8,670 nt of DNA, taken from NCBI GenBank assembly GCA_900552905.1, contig USBR01000043.1, positions 1 through 8,670 of the forward strand, read 5' to 3'. A program made the translations under genes and the position numbers. Numbering within the stretch: the first letter of the stretch is position 1; each line of letters opens with the position of its first letter. Under the pieces are notes generated by a model. It saw nothing but the letters and a program-made list of their open reading frames with translations, made no database searches and was not told the DNA's origin. Shown here one piece after another: positions 1 to 6,613 of this stretch. The DNA comes from an uncultured Succinatimonas sp. GTDB lineage: Bacteria > Pseudomonadota > Gammaproteobacteria > Enterobacterales > Succinivibrionaceae.

Positions 1-2
1 CG

Positions 3-83
3 GGGAATGCCAGTGCATCCAAATGGACAACGGAAACGACGAGACGCGACCAGCTCTTTCTTAAGATGTTGGGCGTGAAGTGA
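3..83 (+). other. End of an open reading frame cut by the left window edge (unidentified, possibly transposase-like)
   Basis: One plus-strand frame is open from the window edge to a TGA at 81-83 and encodes 26 residues ending in RRDQLFLKMLGVK. The basic stretch followed by a short amphipathic 'Q-x-LK-LGV' ending resembles in general the C-termini of some DDE transposases, but this is an impression only. The other two plus frames also stay open for about 20-25 codons, so the open frame carries little weight. If real, the gene lies mostly outside the window and would be read towards bioB. Confidence 0.17.
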
Positions 84-430
84 TTCGTGGGGGCTTTAGA
101 CGACTTTTAGGTTATATAAAGAATTATCCATTAGTCTTTGCTTATGTCGGGAGCTGCAATGGTGCTAGATCGTACTTTTGAGGCCTCAGAGCGTATTTGA
201 CTTTTAGATAAGATCTAGAGATTTCACTCTCCTTTTTGATCTGATTATCAATAATATCTCCTAAGGCATTGCTATCTTTAAAATTATTTATTTTTTAATA
301 TGAGATAAAAGCGAGGCTTAAGTTAAATTTAAAGCTTGAAACTTTTAAGAAAAATTCTCTAAGCGCCATCATGGTGGGTAAATCTTGTTAAGATGGGCGG
401 ACACATTAAAAATAAGGATCAAAAGCTTTT
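84..430. other. Gene-free region upstream of bioB
   Basis: No coding frame is supportable here. The sequence is AT-rich, especially 240-360. It holds several weak inverted repeats: a 10-bp palindrome TGAGGCCTCA at 179-188; CTAGATC (165-171) pairing with GATCTAG (212-218) across 40 bases; and a four-pair stem at 217-230 followed by CC and five T, which is terminator-like but poor. A possible bioB promoter is TTGAAA (336-341), a 16-base spacer and TCTAAG (358-363); both elements are imperfect. I could not find the BirA operator seen in enteric bio operons. A perfect palindrome AAAAGCTTTT (421-430) abuts the bioB start codon, between its Shine-Dalgarno sequence and the ATG. Confidence 0.5.
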
Positions 431-1399
431 ATGGATCTTAAAAATCTTACTGCCAAAATTATCGATGAGGATTATATCCTCAATAAGGATGAGGCTTTAG
501 CCTTAGTGCATTGTGATTTAGACTCTTTAAAAGACAGCGCTACTGCTATCACTCAGGCCTTTTTTAAAGATAAGATTGAGCTTTGTGCTATTAGCAATGG
601 CAAATGCGGTCGTTGCTCTGAGGACTGTAAGTTTTGTGCACAAAGCCGTCACTTTAAAACCGCGATTGAACCTACACCGCTTAAAGACAATGAAACTTTA
701 TTTAAAGAGGCACAATATAATGCCGAGCGTGGGGTACAGCGTTTTTCTGTAGTGACCTCAGGTGCTTTATTATCAAAGCGTGAGTTACAACTTTTAGCTA
801 TAGGTTATAAAGAGATATCCTCAAAGCTCAATATCAAATGCTGTGGTAGCTTAGGTCTTCTAAGCTTTGAGGATTTTGTCATGCTCAAAGAACACGGTAT
901 GACTCGTGTGCACAATAATATTGAAACCTCGTGTAATTTCTTCCCTAAGATCTGTTCAACCCACAGTTTTGATCAAAAGCTCAAATGTATTGAAAACGCC
1001 AAACGTGCCGGTCTTGAAATCTGCTCAGGCTGTATTATCGGTATGGGGGAGAGCTTAGAAGATCGCATTGATATTGCTTTAGAATTGCAGCGCCTAGGAG
1101 TAGTAAGCTGTCCTATCAATATTCTAAATCCGATCCCCGGTACTCCTCTTGAAAATGCTAAGCCTTTAGCTTTAGATGAAATTAAGCTTACGGTCGCTTT
1201 ATTTAGGCATATTCTGCCGCGCGTTGTTCTGCGCTTAGCCGGAGGGCGTATTAAGATTAAAGATGACTTTATTTCTTTATATGATTTTGGCATCAATGCG
1301 ATGATTTCAGGGGATATGCTGACGACGGCTGGTTTATCTATTGCAAGCGATCATAGTGCTATTATCGCTTCAAAGCGTAAATTAGCTCTTATTGAATAA
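431..1399 (+). CDS. bioB: Biotin synthase (radical SAM), anaerobe-type
   Basis: Cytosolic enzyme for the last step of biotin synthesis: sulfur insertion into dethiobiotin. At 322 residues it is slightly shorter than the 346-residue E. coli BioB. The radical-SAM cluster motif CxxxCxxC is C62, C66, C69, inside 'GRCSEDCKFCAQS'. Other conserved blocks are 'NIET' (163-166), 'CSGCIIGMGE' (198-207), 'NPIPGTPL' (233-240) and 'RLAGGR' (268-273). By hand alignment to E. coli BioB, the auxiliary-cluster ligands C128, C188 and R260 correspond to C138, C198 and R268, but C97 is replaced by S106, and extra cysteines occur at 137, 175 and 201. This resembles BioB of obligate anaerobes (Type II, with an auxiliary 4Fe-5S cluster). 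The ATG is preceded by AAGGA (414-418), 12 bases upstream; an in-frame TAA at 413-415 rules out an earlier start. No other bio gene is in the window. The function is secure; the cluster type is inferred. Confidence 0.96.
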   Translation: MDLKNLTAKIIDEDYILNKDEALALVHCDLDSLKDSATAITQAFFKDKIELCAISNGKCGRCSEDCKFCAQSRHFKTAIEPTPLKDNETLFKEAQYNAERGVQRFSVVTSGALLSKRELQLLAIGYKEISSKLNIKCCGSLGLLSFEDFVMLKEHGMTRVHNNIETSCNFFPKICSTHSFDQKLKCIENAKRAGLEICSGCIIGMGESLEDRIDIALELQRLGVVSCPINILNPIPGTPLENAKPLALDEIKLTVALFRHILPRVVLRLAGGRIKIKDDFISLYDFGINAMISGDMLTTAGLSIASDHSAIIASKRKLALIE

Positions 1400-1400
1400 C

Positions 1401-1426
1401 AAAAAAGGGGCTCGCTGGTGAGCCCC
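1401..1426 (-). terminator. Intrinsic terminator between convergent genes, T-run on the minus strand
   Basis: GGGGCTC (1407-1413) and GAGCCCC (1420-1426) form a perfect GC-rich 7-bp stem with a 6-base loop. The six A at 1401-1406 read as six U after the hairpin on the minus strand, so the arrangement is a textbook terminator for the binding-protein gene that ends at 1448. In the plus direction the hairpin is followed only by TATTGCTG, so it would stop bioB transcripts less well, though the same hairpin may define their 3' end. Confidence 0.85.
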
Positions 1427-1447
1427 TATTGCTGAATGTGTTTTGAT

Positions 1448-2242
1448 TTATTCCTTTAAAGTGTCGCGGATATCGTGACCGAACCAATCTTTAGAGATAC
1501 GCTCAAACTCGCCATTTTCCTGAACGAGTTTTAAACCGCGGTTCATCTCATCTAACATATGCTTATCGCCTTCACGCACGGCGATACCATAATATTCTTT
1601 ATCGACGTGACGGCCAATGTGGATGGTCTCAAAGCGATCGGAAGTGTTCTTAGCTAAGAAGAAATCGTTAACCGGCATATCGTGAATGACGGCACGGCAA
1701 CCGCCGTTACCTAATTCGATATAGGCCTCAGGCGGGGAGTTGAAGACCTTACGCTGAGATTTAGTTAAGAATTTTTCGGTGAACATGGCACCGGTGGTGC
1801 CGATCTGCAAGCAGATAGGCTCGCCATCAAGTTTCTCATAGCTATCGTATTTAGCAGCATCTTTTTTATCTACTAAATAGGTCAGACCACAGAGGTAGTA
1901 AGGATCGGAGAAGTCTACCTTTTTGTCACGCTCAGGGGTGATGGTAAAGCCTGAGATGATGACGTCGATATTGCCGGTCATGAGAGCTGGAATCAAGCCG
2001 TCAAAGGGTAGCACGCGGATATTGGTATTTTCATAGCCTAAGCTCTTACCGATTGCGCGGATAAGATCGATATCGAAGCCGATGATGTTACCGCTGTCAT
2101 CGATATAGGTAAAAGGAGCGAAAGCTCCCTCGCAGCCTACGAGCAACTCTTTTTTAGGTTGCTGCTCGACATCAGCTGCGTTAGCACAAAGGGTGGCGGC
2201 GCAAAGACTACAAGCTAAAACTAGTTTGCGATAACAATTCAA
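1448..2242 (-). CDS. Periplasmic amino-acid-binding protein of an ABC transporter (SBP family 3)
   Basis: Likely captures a polar amino acid in the periplasm and delivers it to an ABC importer. The 264-residue length is normal for the family. The N-terminus is a signal peptide: basic start (R5, K6), hydrophobic core, and a type I cleavage site after ANA (residues 20-22). Family features follow: 'GFDIDL' (55-60), 'TPERDKKVDFSDPYY' (102-116) with the ligand-carboxylate arginine R104, 'IGTTG' (147-151), and 'VIHDMP' (185-190) with D188 at the usual position for the alpha-amino contact. The predicted mature protein has cysteines at 37, 118, 144 and 182, which could form disulfides. The start codon is TTG, supported by GAGGAG (2251-2256) eight bases upstream; no in-frame ATG fits that ribosome site. 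No permease or ATPase gene lies nearby, so it is an orphan here. The substrate cannot be decided from sequence. Confidence 0.9.
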   Translation of the reverse strand: MNCYRKLVLACSLCAATLCANAADVEQQPKKELLVGCEGAFAPFTYIDDSGNIIGFDIDLIRAIGKSLGYENTNIRVLPFDGLIPALMTGNIDVIISGFTITPERDKKVDFSDPYYLCGLTYLVDKKDAAKYDSYEKLDGEPICLQIGTTGAMFTEKFLTKSQRKVFNSPPEAYIELGNGGCRAVIHDMPVNDFFLAKNTSDRFETIHIGRHVDKEYYGIAVREGDKHMLDEMNRGLKLVQENGEFERISKDWFGHDIRDTLKE

Positions 2243-2274
2243 AATGAAATCTCCTCAAAAACATTCTCGTGCTA

Positions 2275-2303
2275 ATTATAGCGTCAAACGTTCAAATATT
2301 AAA
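2275..2303 (-). promoter_or_regulatory. Candidate sigma-70 promoter for the binding-protein gene
   Basis: On the minus strand a perfect -10 box TATAAT (2280-2275) lies 17 bases downstream of a poor -35 TTTAAT (2303-2298). Transcription would start near 2268, giving a leader of about 26 bases that contains the GAGGAG ribosome site. The weak -35 suggests possible dependence on an activator, which is inference. Confidence 0.5.
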
Positions 2304-2401
2304 TTTTTTACTATCTAAAAGGGGGAGAAGATCATAAAGCGCGTGTTTATAATCACGATAAAAAAGCCTTGTTGCTATTTTTTTCTACCTAAATGGTGCT
2401 T

Positions 2402-2431
2402 TTAAGATGCGCCCTCATTTTAGTGTATAAT
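2402..2431 (+). promoter_or_regulatory. Candidate sigma-70 promoter for purC
   Basis: TTAAGA (2402-2407, four of six matches) is followed after 18 bases by a perfect TATAAT (2426-2431). The start site would be near 2438, leaving an untranslated leader of roughly 67 bases. I see no enteric-type PurR box and no purine-riboswitch pattern in the leader. Confidence 0.5.
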
Positions 2432-2505
2432 GCCTGTGTCTCATTTAAGAGCAAATAGAGCTTTAAGTCTCAGTCTTATTTTCAATTTGGAACTAAATCG
2501 CAATT

Positions 2506-3453
2506 ATGAGTAATGCATTAACCAATACTGAGTTCAATTTCCCAGGCCAGAGCAGTGTTTATCACGGTAAAGTACGTGACGTTTACAATATCAACGATGA
2601 AAAGTTAGTTATGGTCGCCACCGATCGTATCTCTGCTTTTGACGTCATTTTACCGCGCGGTATTCCGTTTAAGGGTCAGATGTTAAATCAAATCGCCGCT
2701 AAGTTCTTAGACGAGACTACTGATATTTGCCCTAACTGGAAGTTAGCTTCTCCTGATCCTATGGTCACTGTCGGTGTTATGTGCAAGGGCTTCCCGGTTG
2801 AGATGATCGTGCGTGGTTATCTCTGCGGTTCTGCTTGGCGTGCCTATAAGGCCGGTGTGCGTGAGATCTGCGGTGTTAAGATCCCTGACGGCATGAAGGA
2901 AAATCAGAAGTTTGAGACCCCGATTGTCACCCCGACCACTAAGGGCGAAATCGGCACTCACGATGAGGACATCTCTAAAGAAGAGATCATCGCTCGTGGT
3001 TTAGCTACCGCTGAAGAGTATGCCATTTTAGAGAAGTACACCTTAGAGTTATTTGCTCGTGGTACTGAGATTGCAGCTAAGCGTGGCTTAATCTTAGTTG
3101 ATACTAAGTATGAGTTCGGTAAGCACGATGGTAAGATCTACCTCATGGATGAGATCCACACTCCGGATTCTTCTCGTTACTTCTATATGGACGGCTATCA
3201 GGAGCGTTTTGAGCAGGGCTTACCGCAAAAGCAGTTATCTAAGGAATTCGTCCGCGAGTGGCTCATGGACAATGGCTTCCAGGGTAAGGATGGTCAGCAG
3301 GTTCCGGAGATGACCGATGAAATCGTCAATATGATCTCCGAGCGTTATATTGAGCTTTACGAGCACATTACCGGTGAGAAGTTCAACAAGGAGGACAATG
3401 TCGATTTAGCCTCCCGTATCGAAAAGAACGTCACCGCTTATTTAACTAAGTAA
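2506..3453 (+). CDS. purC: SAICAR synthase (phosphoribosylaminoimidazole-succinocarboxamide synthase), long form
   Basis: Joins aspartate to CAIR using ATP, giving SAICAR in de novo purine synthesis; cytosolic. Conserved blocks in order are 'GKVRDVY' (21-27), the nucleotide-binding strand, '[11 protein letters not shown]' (37-47), '[15 protein letters not shown]' (97-111), '[16 protein letters not shown]' (142-157), 'LVDTKYEFG' (197-205) and '[14 protein letters not shown]' (213-226). The last is the metal and substrate region. The protein has 315 residues; the enteric enzyme has about 237. The extra length and the 'DSSRYF...[10 protein letters not shown]' region match the long form seen in yeast and many anaerobes. 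The ATG has only a weak ribosome site (TTGGA at 2487-2491, 14 bases away). The gene is monocistronic: its own promoter candidate upstream, a strong terminator downstream, and a divergent neighbour. Confidence 0.96.
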   Translation: MSNALTNTEFNFPGQSSVYHGKVRDVYNINDEKLVMVATDRISAFDVILPRGIPFKGQMLNQIAAKFLDETTDICPNWKLASPDPMVTVGVMCKGFPVEMIVRGYLCGSAWRAYKAGVREICGVKIPDGMKENQKFETPIVTPTTKGEIGTHDEDISKEEIIARGLATAEEYAILEKYTLELFARGTEIAAKRGLILVDTKYEFGKHDGKIYLMDEIHTPDSSRYFYMDGYQERFEQGLPQKQLSKEFVREWLMDNGFQGKDGQQVPEMTDEIVNMISERYIELYEHITGEKFNKEDNVDLASRIEKNVTAYLTK

Positions 3454-3468
3454 ATTTAGCTAAATTTA
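3451..3468. repeat. 18-bp perfect palindrome overlapping the purC stop codon
   Basis: TAAATTTAGCTAAATTTA equals its own reverse complement, and is also two copies of TAAATTTA around a central GC. Its first three bases are the purC stop codon. It lies six bases before the terminator stem. It might bind a dimeric protein or simply reflect AT-rich composition; the sequence does not decide. Confidence 0.7.
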
Positions 3469-3474
3469 CTAATG

Positions 3475-3505
3475 GCCACCTAGGATAAACTTAGGTGGCT
3501 TTTTT
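3475..3505 (+). terminator. Intrinsic terminator of purC
   Basis: GCCACCTAGG (3475-3484) pairs with CTTAGGTGGC (3490-3499) over ten pairs, including one G-U, around a five-base loop ATAAA. Six T (3500-3505) follow directly. This is a canonical rho-independent terminator, 21 bases after the purC stop codon, and it separates purC from the aspS operon. Confidence 0.93.
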
Positions 3506-3545
3506 GATCTGGCCTCTTGAAAATGCTCTAATAGTTGCCATTTTA

Positions 3546-3574
3546 TTGATAGATCCGCCAAAAAAAACTATAAT
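3546..3574 (+). promoter_or_regulatory. Strong sigma-70 promoter for the fmdB-aspS-yebC unit
   Basis: TTGATA (five of six) at 3546-3551, an ideal 17-base spacer, and a perfect TATAAT at 3569-3574. It is the best promoter match in the window. Transcription would begin near 3581, some 133 bases before the first gene, so the leader is long enough to hold regulatory structure. Confidence 0.75.
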
Positions 3575-3599
3575 GGTTTGTTTTCATATATAGCCACTG

Positions 3600-3644
3600 T
3601 CAGGCCTAATTAAAGCCTTTCATCAAAGATGCGCCTGATTTTTT
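3600..3644 (+). promoter_or_regulatory. Terminator-like hairpin in the leader of the aspS operon (possible attenuator or end of a short RNA)
   Basis: TCAGGC (3600-3605) pairs with GCCTGA (3633-3638), and six T follow at 3639-3644. Inside the loop, GC plus CTTT (3615-3620) pairs with AAAG and GC (3625-3628, 3631-3632), extending the fold around a bulge. An alternative pairing, AGGC (3602-3605) with GCCT (3615-3618), would break the outer stem. The element lies between the predicted start site (about 3581) and the first gene, so it could terminate early transcripts. No aspartate-codon-rich leader peptide is visible; the only tiny frame there encodes MRLIF without a ribosome site. Confidence 0.45.
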
Positions 3645-3713
3645 AAAGTCATGGTGGTTTTGGTGTTTTTTTAGAAGACAGGGCGTTTACAGATTTTTAT
3701 TACGGGAAGTAAG

Positions 3714-3938
3714 ATGCCGTATTACGATTATCGTTGTCAAAGCTGCAATGAGCTTTTTACCGTAAGACAACATATGCACGATAAACCCATCGAGGTTTGT
3801 CCACATTGCGGTGCACATACCGTCAACAAGGTCATGTCAGCTGCAACCTTTTCTATCAAGGGAGTAGCATGCTCCTGCAATGCTCCACACGGACAGCAAG
3901 CTTCTACTTGTTGTCAAAACTGCCCGCATCAGGGTTAA
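3714..3938 (+). CDS. FmdB-family small zinc-ribbon protein with a cysteine-rich tail
   Basis: A 74-residue protein whose N-terminus 'MPYYDYRC' and paired motifs C8-x2-C11 and C29-x2-C32 ('CPHC') define the FmdB/CxxC-CxxC zinc-ribbon family, thought to bind one zinc. The usual following segment is present: 'VMSAATFSIKG' (40-50) matches the 'LVSAAGFRLKG' type. After that, typical gammaproteobacterial members end in a short 'GWYxTDF' segment. Here the tail carries C53, C55, C66, C67 and C70 plus H59 and H72, enough for a second metal site. Molecular function in the family is poorly known. It is the first gene of the unit, 12 bases before aspS, an arrangement I recall from other gammaproteobacteria. 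The ribosome site is GGGAAG (3704-3709), four bases before the ATG. Confidence 0.85.
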   Translation: MPYYDYRCQSCNELFTVRQHMHDKPIEVCPHCGAHTVNKVMSAATFSIKGVACSCNAPHGQQASTCCQNCPHQG

Positions 3939-3950
3939 GAGGCTAAATTT

Positions 3951-5720
3951 ATGTCAATGCGTTCAGAATACTGCGGTAAGATCAACCTCAGTTTGGAGAA
4001 TGAGCAAGTTGTGCTCTGCGGTTGGGTCAACCGCCGTCGCGATTTAGGTGGTTTAATCTTTATCGACCTGCGTGATCGTAGCGGTATTTGTCAGGTAGTT
4101 TTCGAGCCTGATAATAAGGAGCTGCATGAAGCTGCCGCCACTTTAAGAAACGAGTTCTGCATCCGTGTTACCGGTACTGTCAAAGCCCGTCCTGAAAGCC
4201 AAATTAACGATAAGATGGCTACAGGTAAGATTGAAGTTTATGCACAGAAGCTTGAAATCTTCAACAAATCTGCCGTATTACCGCTTGATTTCAATCAGGA
4301 CAATACCGAAGAGCAGAGACTGCGCTATCGCTATTTAGACTTGCGCCGTCCGGAGATGGTGCACATGTTAACTACCCGTGCTCGCATCACTTCTTATGTC
4401 AGACATTTCTTAGACAGCCACGGCTTCTTAGATATCGAAACTCCGATGCTGACTAAGGCTACCCCTGAAGGTGCTCGCGATTATTTAGTGCCGTCTCGTA
4501 TTCATCACGGCAAGTTCTATGCATTACCGCAATCCCCGCAGCTCTTTAAGCAGTTATTGATGATTGCCGGTTATGATCGCTACTATCAGATCGTCAAGTG
4601 CTTCCGCGATGAGGATCTGCGTGCAGATAGACAGCCTGAGTTCACTCAGATCGATGTTGAGACCTCCTTCATGACCTCTCAAGATGTCCGCGACATCATG
4701 GAAGAGATGATGGTAGGTTTATTCAAAGAGATTAAGAACGTCGATTTAGGCAAACTTCCGGTTATGAAGTGGGAAGAGGCCATGGATCGTTATGGTTCTG
4801 ATAAGCCTGATTTACGTATCGATTATGAGTTGCATTTATTAGATAAGGCTGTAGAGAACTCTGAGTTTGCAGTTTTAGGCGAGGCCGCTCGTGATCCTAA
4901 GAGCCGTGTTATCGGCTTTGCCTTACCAGGTGGTGCTAAGCTTACTCGCCGTGAGATCGACGGCTATACCGATTATGTCAAAAAGCTCGGTGCTGGCGGC
5001 TTAATGTGGATTAAGGTCAATGATTTAGAGCTGGGTGCTGCTGGTCTTAAGTCCTCCTTTGGTAAGCACGTAACTGAAAGCGAGCTTTTAGATTTAGTCA
5101 AACTCTGTAAGGCTCAGAGCTCTGATATGGTCTTTATCGGTGTAGGTCCGCGTGTTAAGACTGCTACCTTTATGGGTGCGCTGCGCATTAAGACTGCCCG
5201 TGATCATAACTTAGTCAATGCAGGCTACAAGGCTTTATGGGTAGTTGACTTCCCGATGTTCGAGATGACCGAAGAGGCTGGTTTAACCGCTATGCATCAT
5301 CCGTTCACTGCTCCTTCAAATGTAACACCCGAGCAGATGATTGCAGATCCGCTCAGCGTTTATGCTGATGCCTATGACTTAGTCATCAATGGTTATGAAT
5401 CCGGTGGTGGTTCTGTACGTATTCACGACAACGCCATGCAACAGGCTGTATTTAAGGTTTTAGGTATCTCCTCTGAAGAGGCAAATGAGAAGTTTGGCTT
5501 CTTACTTGATGCCTTATCCTTTGGTGCTCCGCCACACGCAGGTTTAGCCTTTGGTTTAGATCGCGTAACTATGTTACTTACCGGTACTGATAATATCCGT
5601 GACGTCATTGCCTTCCCTAAGACTACTGCCGCCGCCTGCTTAATGACTCAGGCTCCGAACGTGGCAAGTCCTGAGGCTTTAGCTGAGCTTGCCATCAGCG
5701 TCACTGAGTATGAAGAATAG
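3951..5720 (+). CDS. aspS: Aspartyl-tRNA synthetase
   Basis: Charges tRNA-Asp with aspartate in the cytosol. The 589 residues match the E. coli enzyme in length and almost throughout in sequence. Domains: N-terminal OB-fold anticodon-binding domain (about 1-110, '[13 protein letters not shown]' 22-34); class II catalytic core with motif 1 ('[19 protein letters not shown]', 159-177), motif 2 ('[17 protein letters not shown]', 217-233) and motif 3 ('GLAFGLDR', 531-538); and the bacterial GAD insertion (about 290-420). L32 in 'RRDLGG' is the residue found in tRNA-Asp-specific enzymes, whereas His there is linked to the non-discriminating form that also charges tRNA-Asn, so this one is probably discriminating (inference). 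The start at 3951 is favoured by AAGAGG (3937-3942), eight bases upstream and overlapping the preceding stop codon; ATG 3957 matches the E. coli start but is 14 bases away. Confidence 0.98.
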   Translation: MSMRSEYCGKINLSLENEQVVLCGWVNRRRDLGGLIFIDLRDRSGICQVVFEPDNKELHEAAATLRNEFCIRVTGTVKARPESQINDKMATGKIEVYAQKLEIFNKSAVLPLDFNQDNTEEQRLRYRYLDLRRPEMVHMLTTRARITSYVRHFLDSHGFLDIETPMLTKATPEGARDYLVPSRIHHGKFYALPQSPQLFKQLLMIAGYDRYYQIVKCFRDEDLRADRQPEFTQIDVETSFMTSQDVRDIMEEMMVGLFKEIKNVDLGKLPVMKWEEAMDRYGSDKPDLRIDYELHLLDKAVENSEFAVLGEAARDPKSRVIGFALPGGAKLTRREIDGYTDYVKKLGAGGLMWIKVNDLELGAAGLKSSFGKHVTESELLDLVKLCKAQSSDMVFIGVGPRVKTATFMGALRIKTARDHNLVNAGYKALWVVDFPMFEMTEEAGLTAMHHPFTAPSNVTPEQMIADPLSVYADAYDLVINGYESGGGSVRIHDNAMQQAVFKVLGISSEEANEKFGFLLDALSFGAPPHAGLAFGLDRVTMLLTGTDNIRDVIAFPKTTAAACLMTQAPNVASPEALAELAISVTEYEE

Positions 5721-5745
5721 TTAAAGAATTTTTGAGGAGATTTTT

Positions 5746-6501
5746 ATGTCAGGACATTCTAAATGGGCGAATATTCGCTTCCGTAAAGCCGCACAGGATT
5801 CAAAGCGCGGTAAGATTTTTACTAAACTCATCCGTGAAATCACCACTGCCGCTAAGATGGGCGGCGGCGACGAGTCTAGCAACCCGCGTTTACGTTCTGC
5901 CATTATTGCAGCTTTAGCTCAGAACATGACCCGTGATACCATCAAGCGTGCTGTTGAGCGTGGTGTTGGTGGCGGTGAAGGCACCGATTTAGAGAACATC
6001 ACCTATGAGGGTTATGGTATTGGTGGTGTTGCTGTTATGGTTGAGTGCATGACTGACAACCACAATCGTACTGCCTCTGAGGTTCGCCACGGCTTCTCTA
6101 AGTTTGGCGGTAACTTAGGTACCACCGGCTCCGTAGGCTTCTTATTTACCCGTAAGGGTGTCATCAGCTTTGCCGATGACGATGAAGGTCACAAGACCAT
6201 TAGTGAAGAGCAGGCTATGGATATCGGTTTAGAGGCTGGTGCTGATGACGTTCTTATCAATGAGGATGGCTCTGTTGATGTTTACACCACCCCTGAGACC
6301 TTTGCTGATGTCGTTGAGGCTTTTGACAAGGCTAATTTAAAGCCGGTTAATGCCGAGATCACCATGGTCCCGTCCACTGAGACTGCCTTAGATGCAGAGA
6401 GCGCCGTCAAGTTCATGCGCATGATCGATGCCTTAGAGGATCTCGATGATGTGCAGCAGGTTTATCACAACGCTTCAATTCCGGATGACGTTGAGCTCTA
6501 A
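5746..6501 (+). CDS. yebC: YebC/TACO1-family translation factor / putative transcriptional regulator
   Basis: Full-length (251 residues; E. coli 246) member of the YebC/TACO1 family. The N-terminal signature '[20 protein letters not shown]' (2-21) is nearly identical to that of E. coli. Other family blocks are '[20 protein letters not shown]' (23-42), '[14 protein letters not shown]' (60-73), 'YEGYGIGG' (87-94) and '[14 protein letters not shown]' (121-134). The family was long annotated as DNA-binding; work on TACO1 and bacterial YebC points to a ribosome-associated role, relieving stalling at proline-rich stretches. Which applies here cannot be read from sequence. A strong ribosome site GAGGAG (5734-5739) stands six bases before the ATG. 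It follows aspS by 25 bases without a terminator, so the two are probably co-transcribed, as is usual; ruvC, often next in gammaproteobacteria, is absent here. Confidence 0.96.
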   Translation: MSGHSKWANIRFRKAAQDSKRGKIFTKLIREITTAAKMGGGDESSNPRLRSAIIAALAQNMTRDTIKRAVERGVGGGEGTDLENITYEGYGIGGVAVMVECMTDNHNRTASEVRHGFSKFGGNLGTTGSVGFLFTRKGVISFADDDEGHKTISEEQAMDIGLEAGADDVLINEDGSVDVYTTPETFADVVEAFDKANLKPVNAEITMVPSTETALDAESAVKFMRMIDALEDLDDVQQVYHNASIPDDVEL

Positions 6502-6515
6502 TCTTGCTTAAAAAA

Positions 6516-6543
6516 TTGCTTTTTTGAATTTTTTACCTATAAA
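6516..6543 (+). promoter_or_regulatory. Weak candidate promoter for rpoD
   Basis: TTGCTT (6516-6521), a 16-base spacer and TATAAA (6538-6543). The -10 is five of six but the -35 only three of six. The start site would be near 6550, just ahead of the hairpin at 6553-6574. An AT-only hairpin, six A (6510-6515), TTGC, six T (6520-6525), overlaps it and could weakly end yebC transcripts. Read-through from yebC into rpoD remains possible. Confidence 0.3.
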
Positions 6544-6552
6544 TAGATGTTG

Positions 6553-6574
6553 GAACCAGAGCAAAATCTGGTTC
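6553..6574 (+). promoter_or_regulatory. 8-bp perfect hairpin in the rpoD leader
   Basis: GAACCAGA (6553-6560) and TCTGGTTC (6567-6574) pair perfectly around the six-base loop GCAAAA. No T-run follows (TGACTATTAATG), so it is not a standard intrinsic terminator. It lies 39 bases before the chosen rpoD start codon and could stabilise the mRNA 5' end, block a protein or be a processing site. The role is unknown. Confidence 0.5.
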
Positions 6575-6613
6575 TGACTATTAATGCAACTTTGGTATCC
6601 AGGATTTAGATTA

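Noticed and set aside
973..1296. 107-codon minus-strand frame inside bioB
   Set aside because: It lies wholly antisense to a conserved gene with no recognisable protein features.
2348..2353. A perfect TATAAT upstream of purC
   Set aside because: No -35-like hexamer lies at a suitable distance, and the TATAAT at 2426-2431 is better placed.
2355..2394. A-rich and T-rich stretches that might form a hairpin between the divergent promoters
   Set aside because: The stem would be almost entirely A-U with a mismatch and is too weak to call.
3629..3674. Tiny frames MRLIF and MVVLVFF in the leader of the aspS operon
   Set aside because: Neither has a ribosome site or aspartate codons, so a leader-peptide role is unsupported.
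6510..6525. A6-TTGC-T6 as a yebC terminator
   Set aside because: The stem is made only of A-U pairs and would be unstable; it is mentioned under the rpoD promoter but not called.
6584..6613. Ten-residue N-terminal extension of RpoD starting at ATG 6584
   Set aside because: There is no ribosome site, the ATG follows a hairpin directly, and E. coli RpoD aligns from the ATG at 6614.
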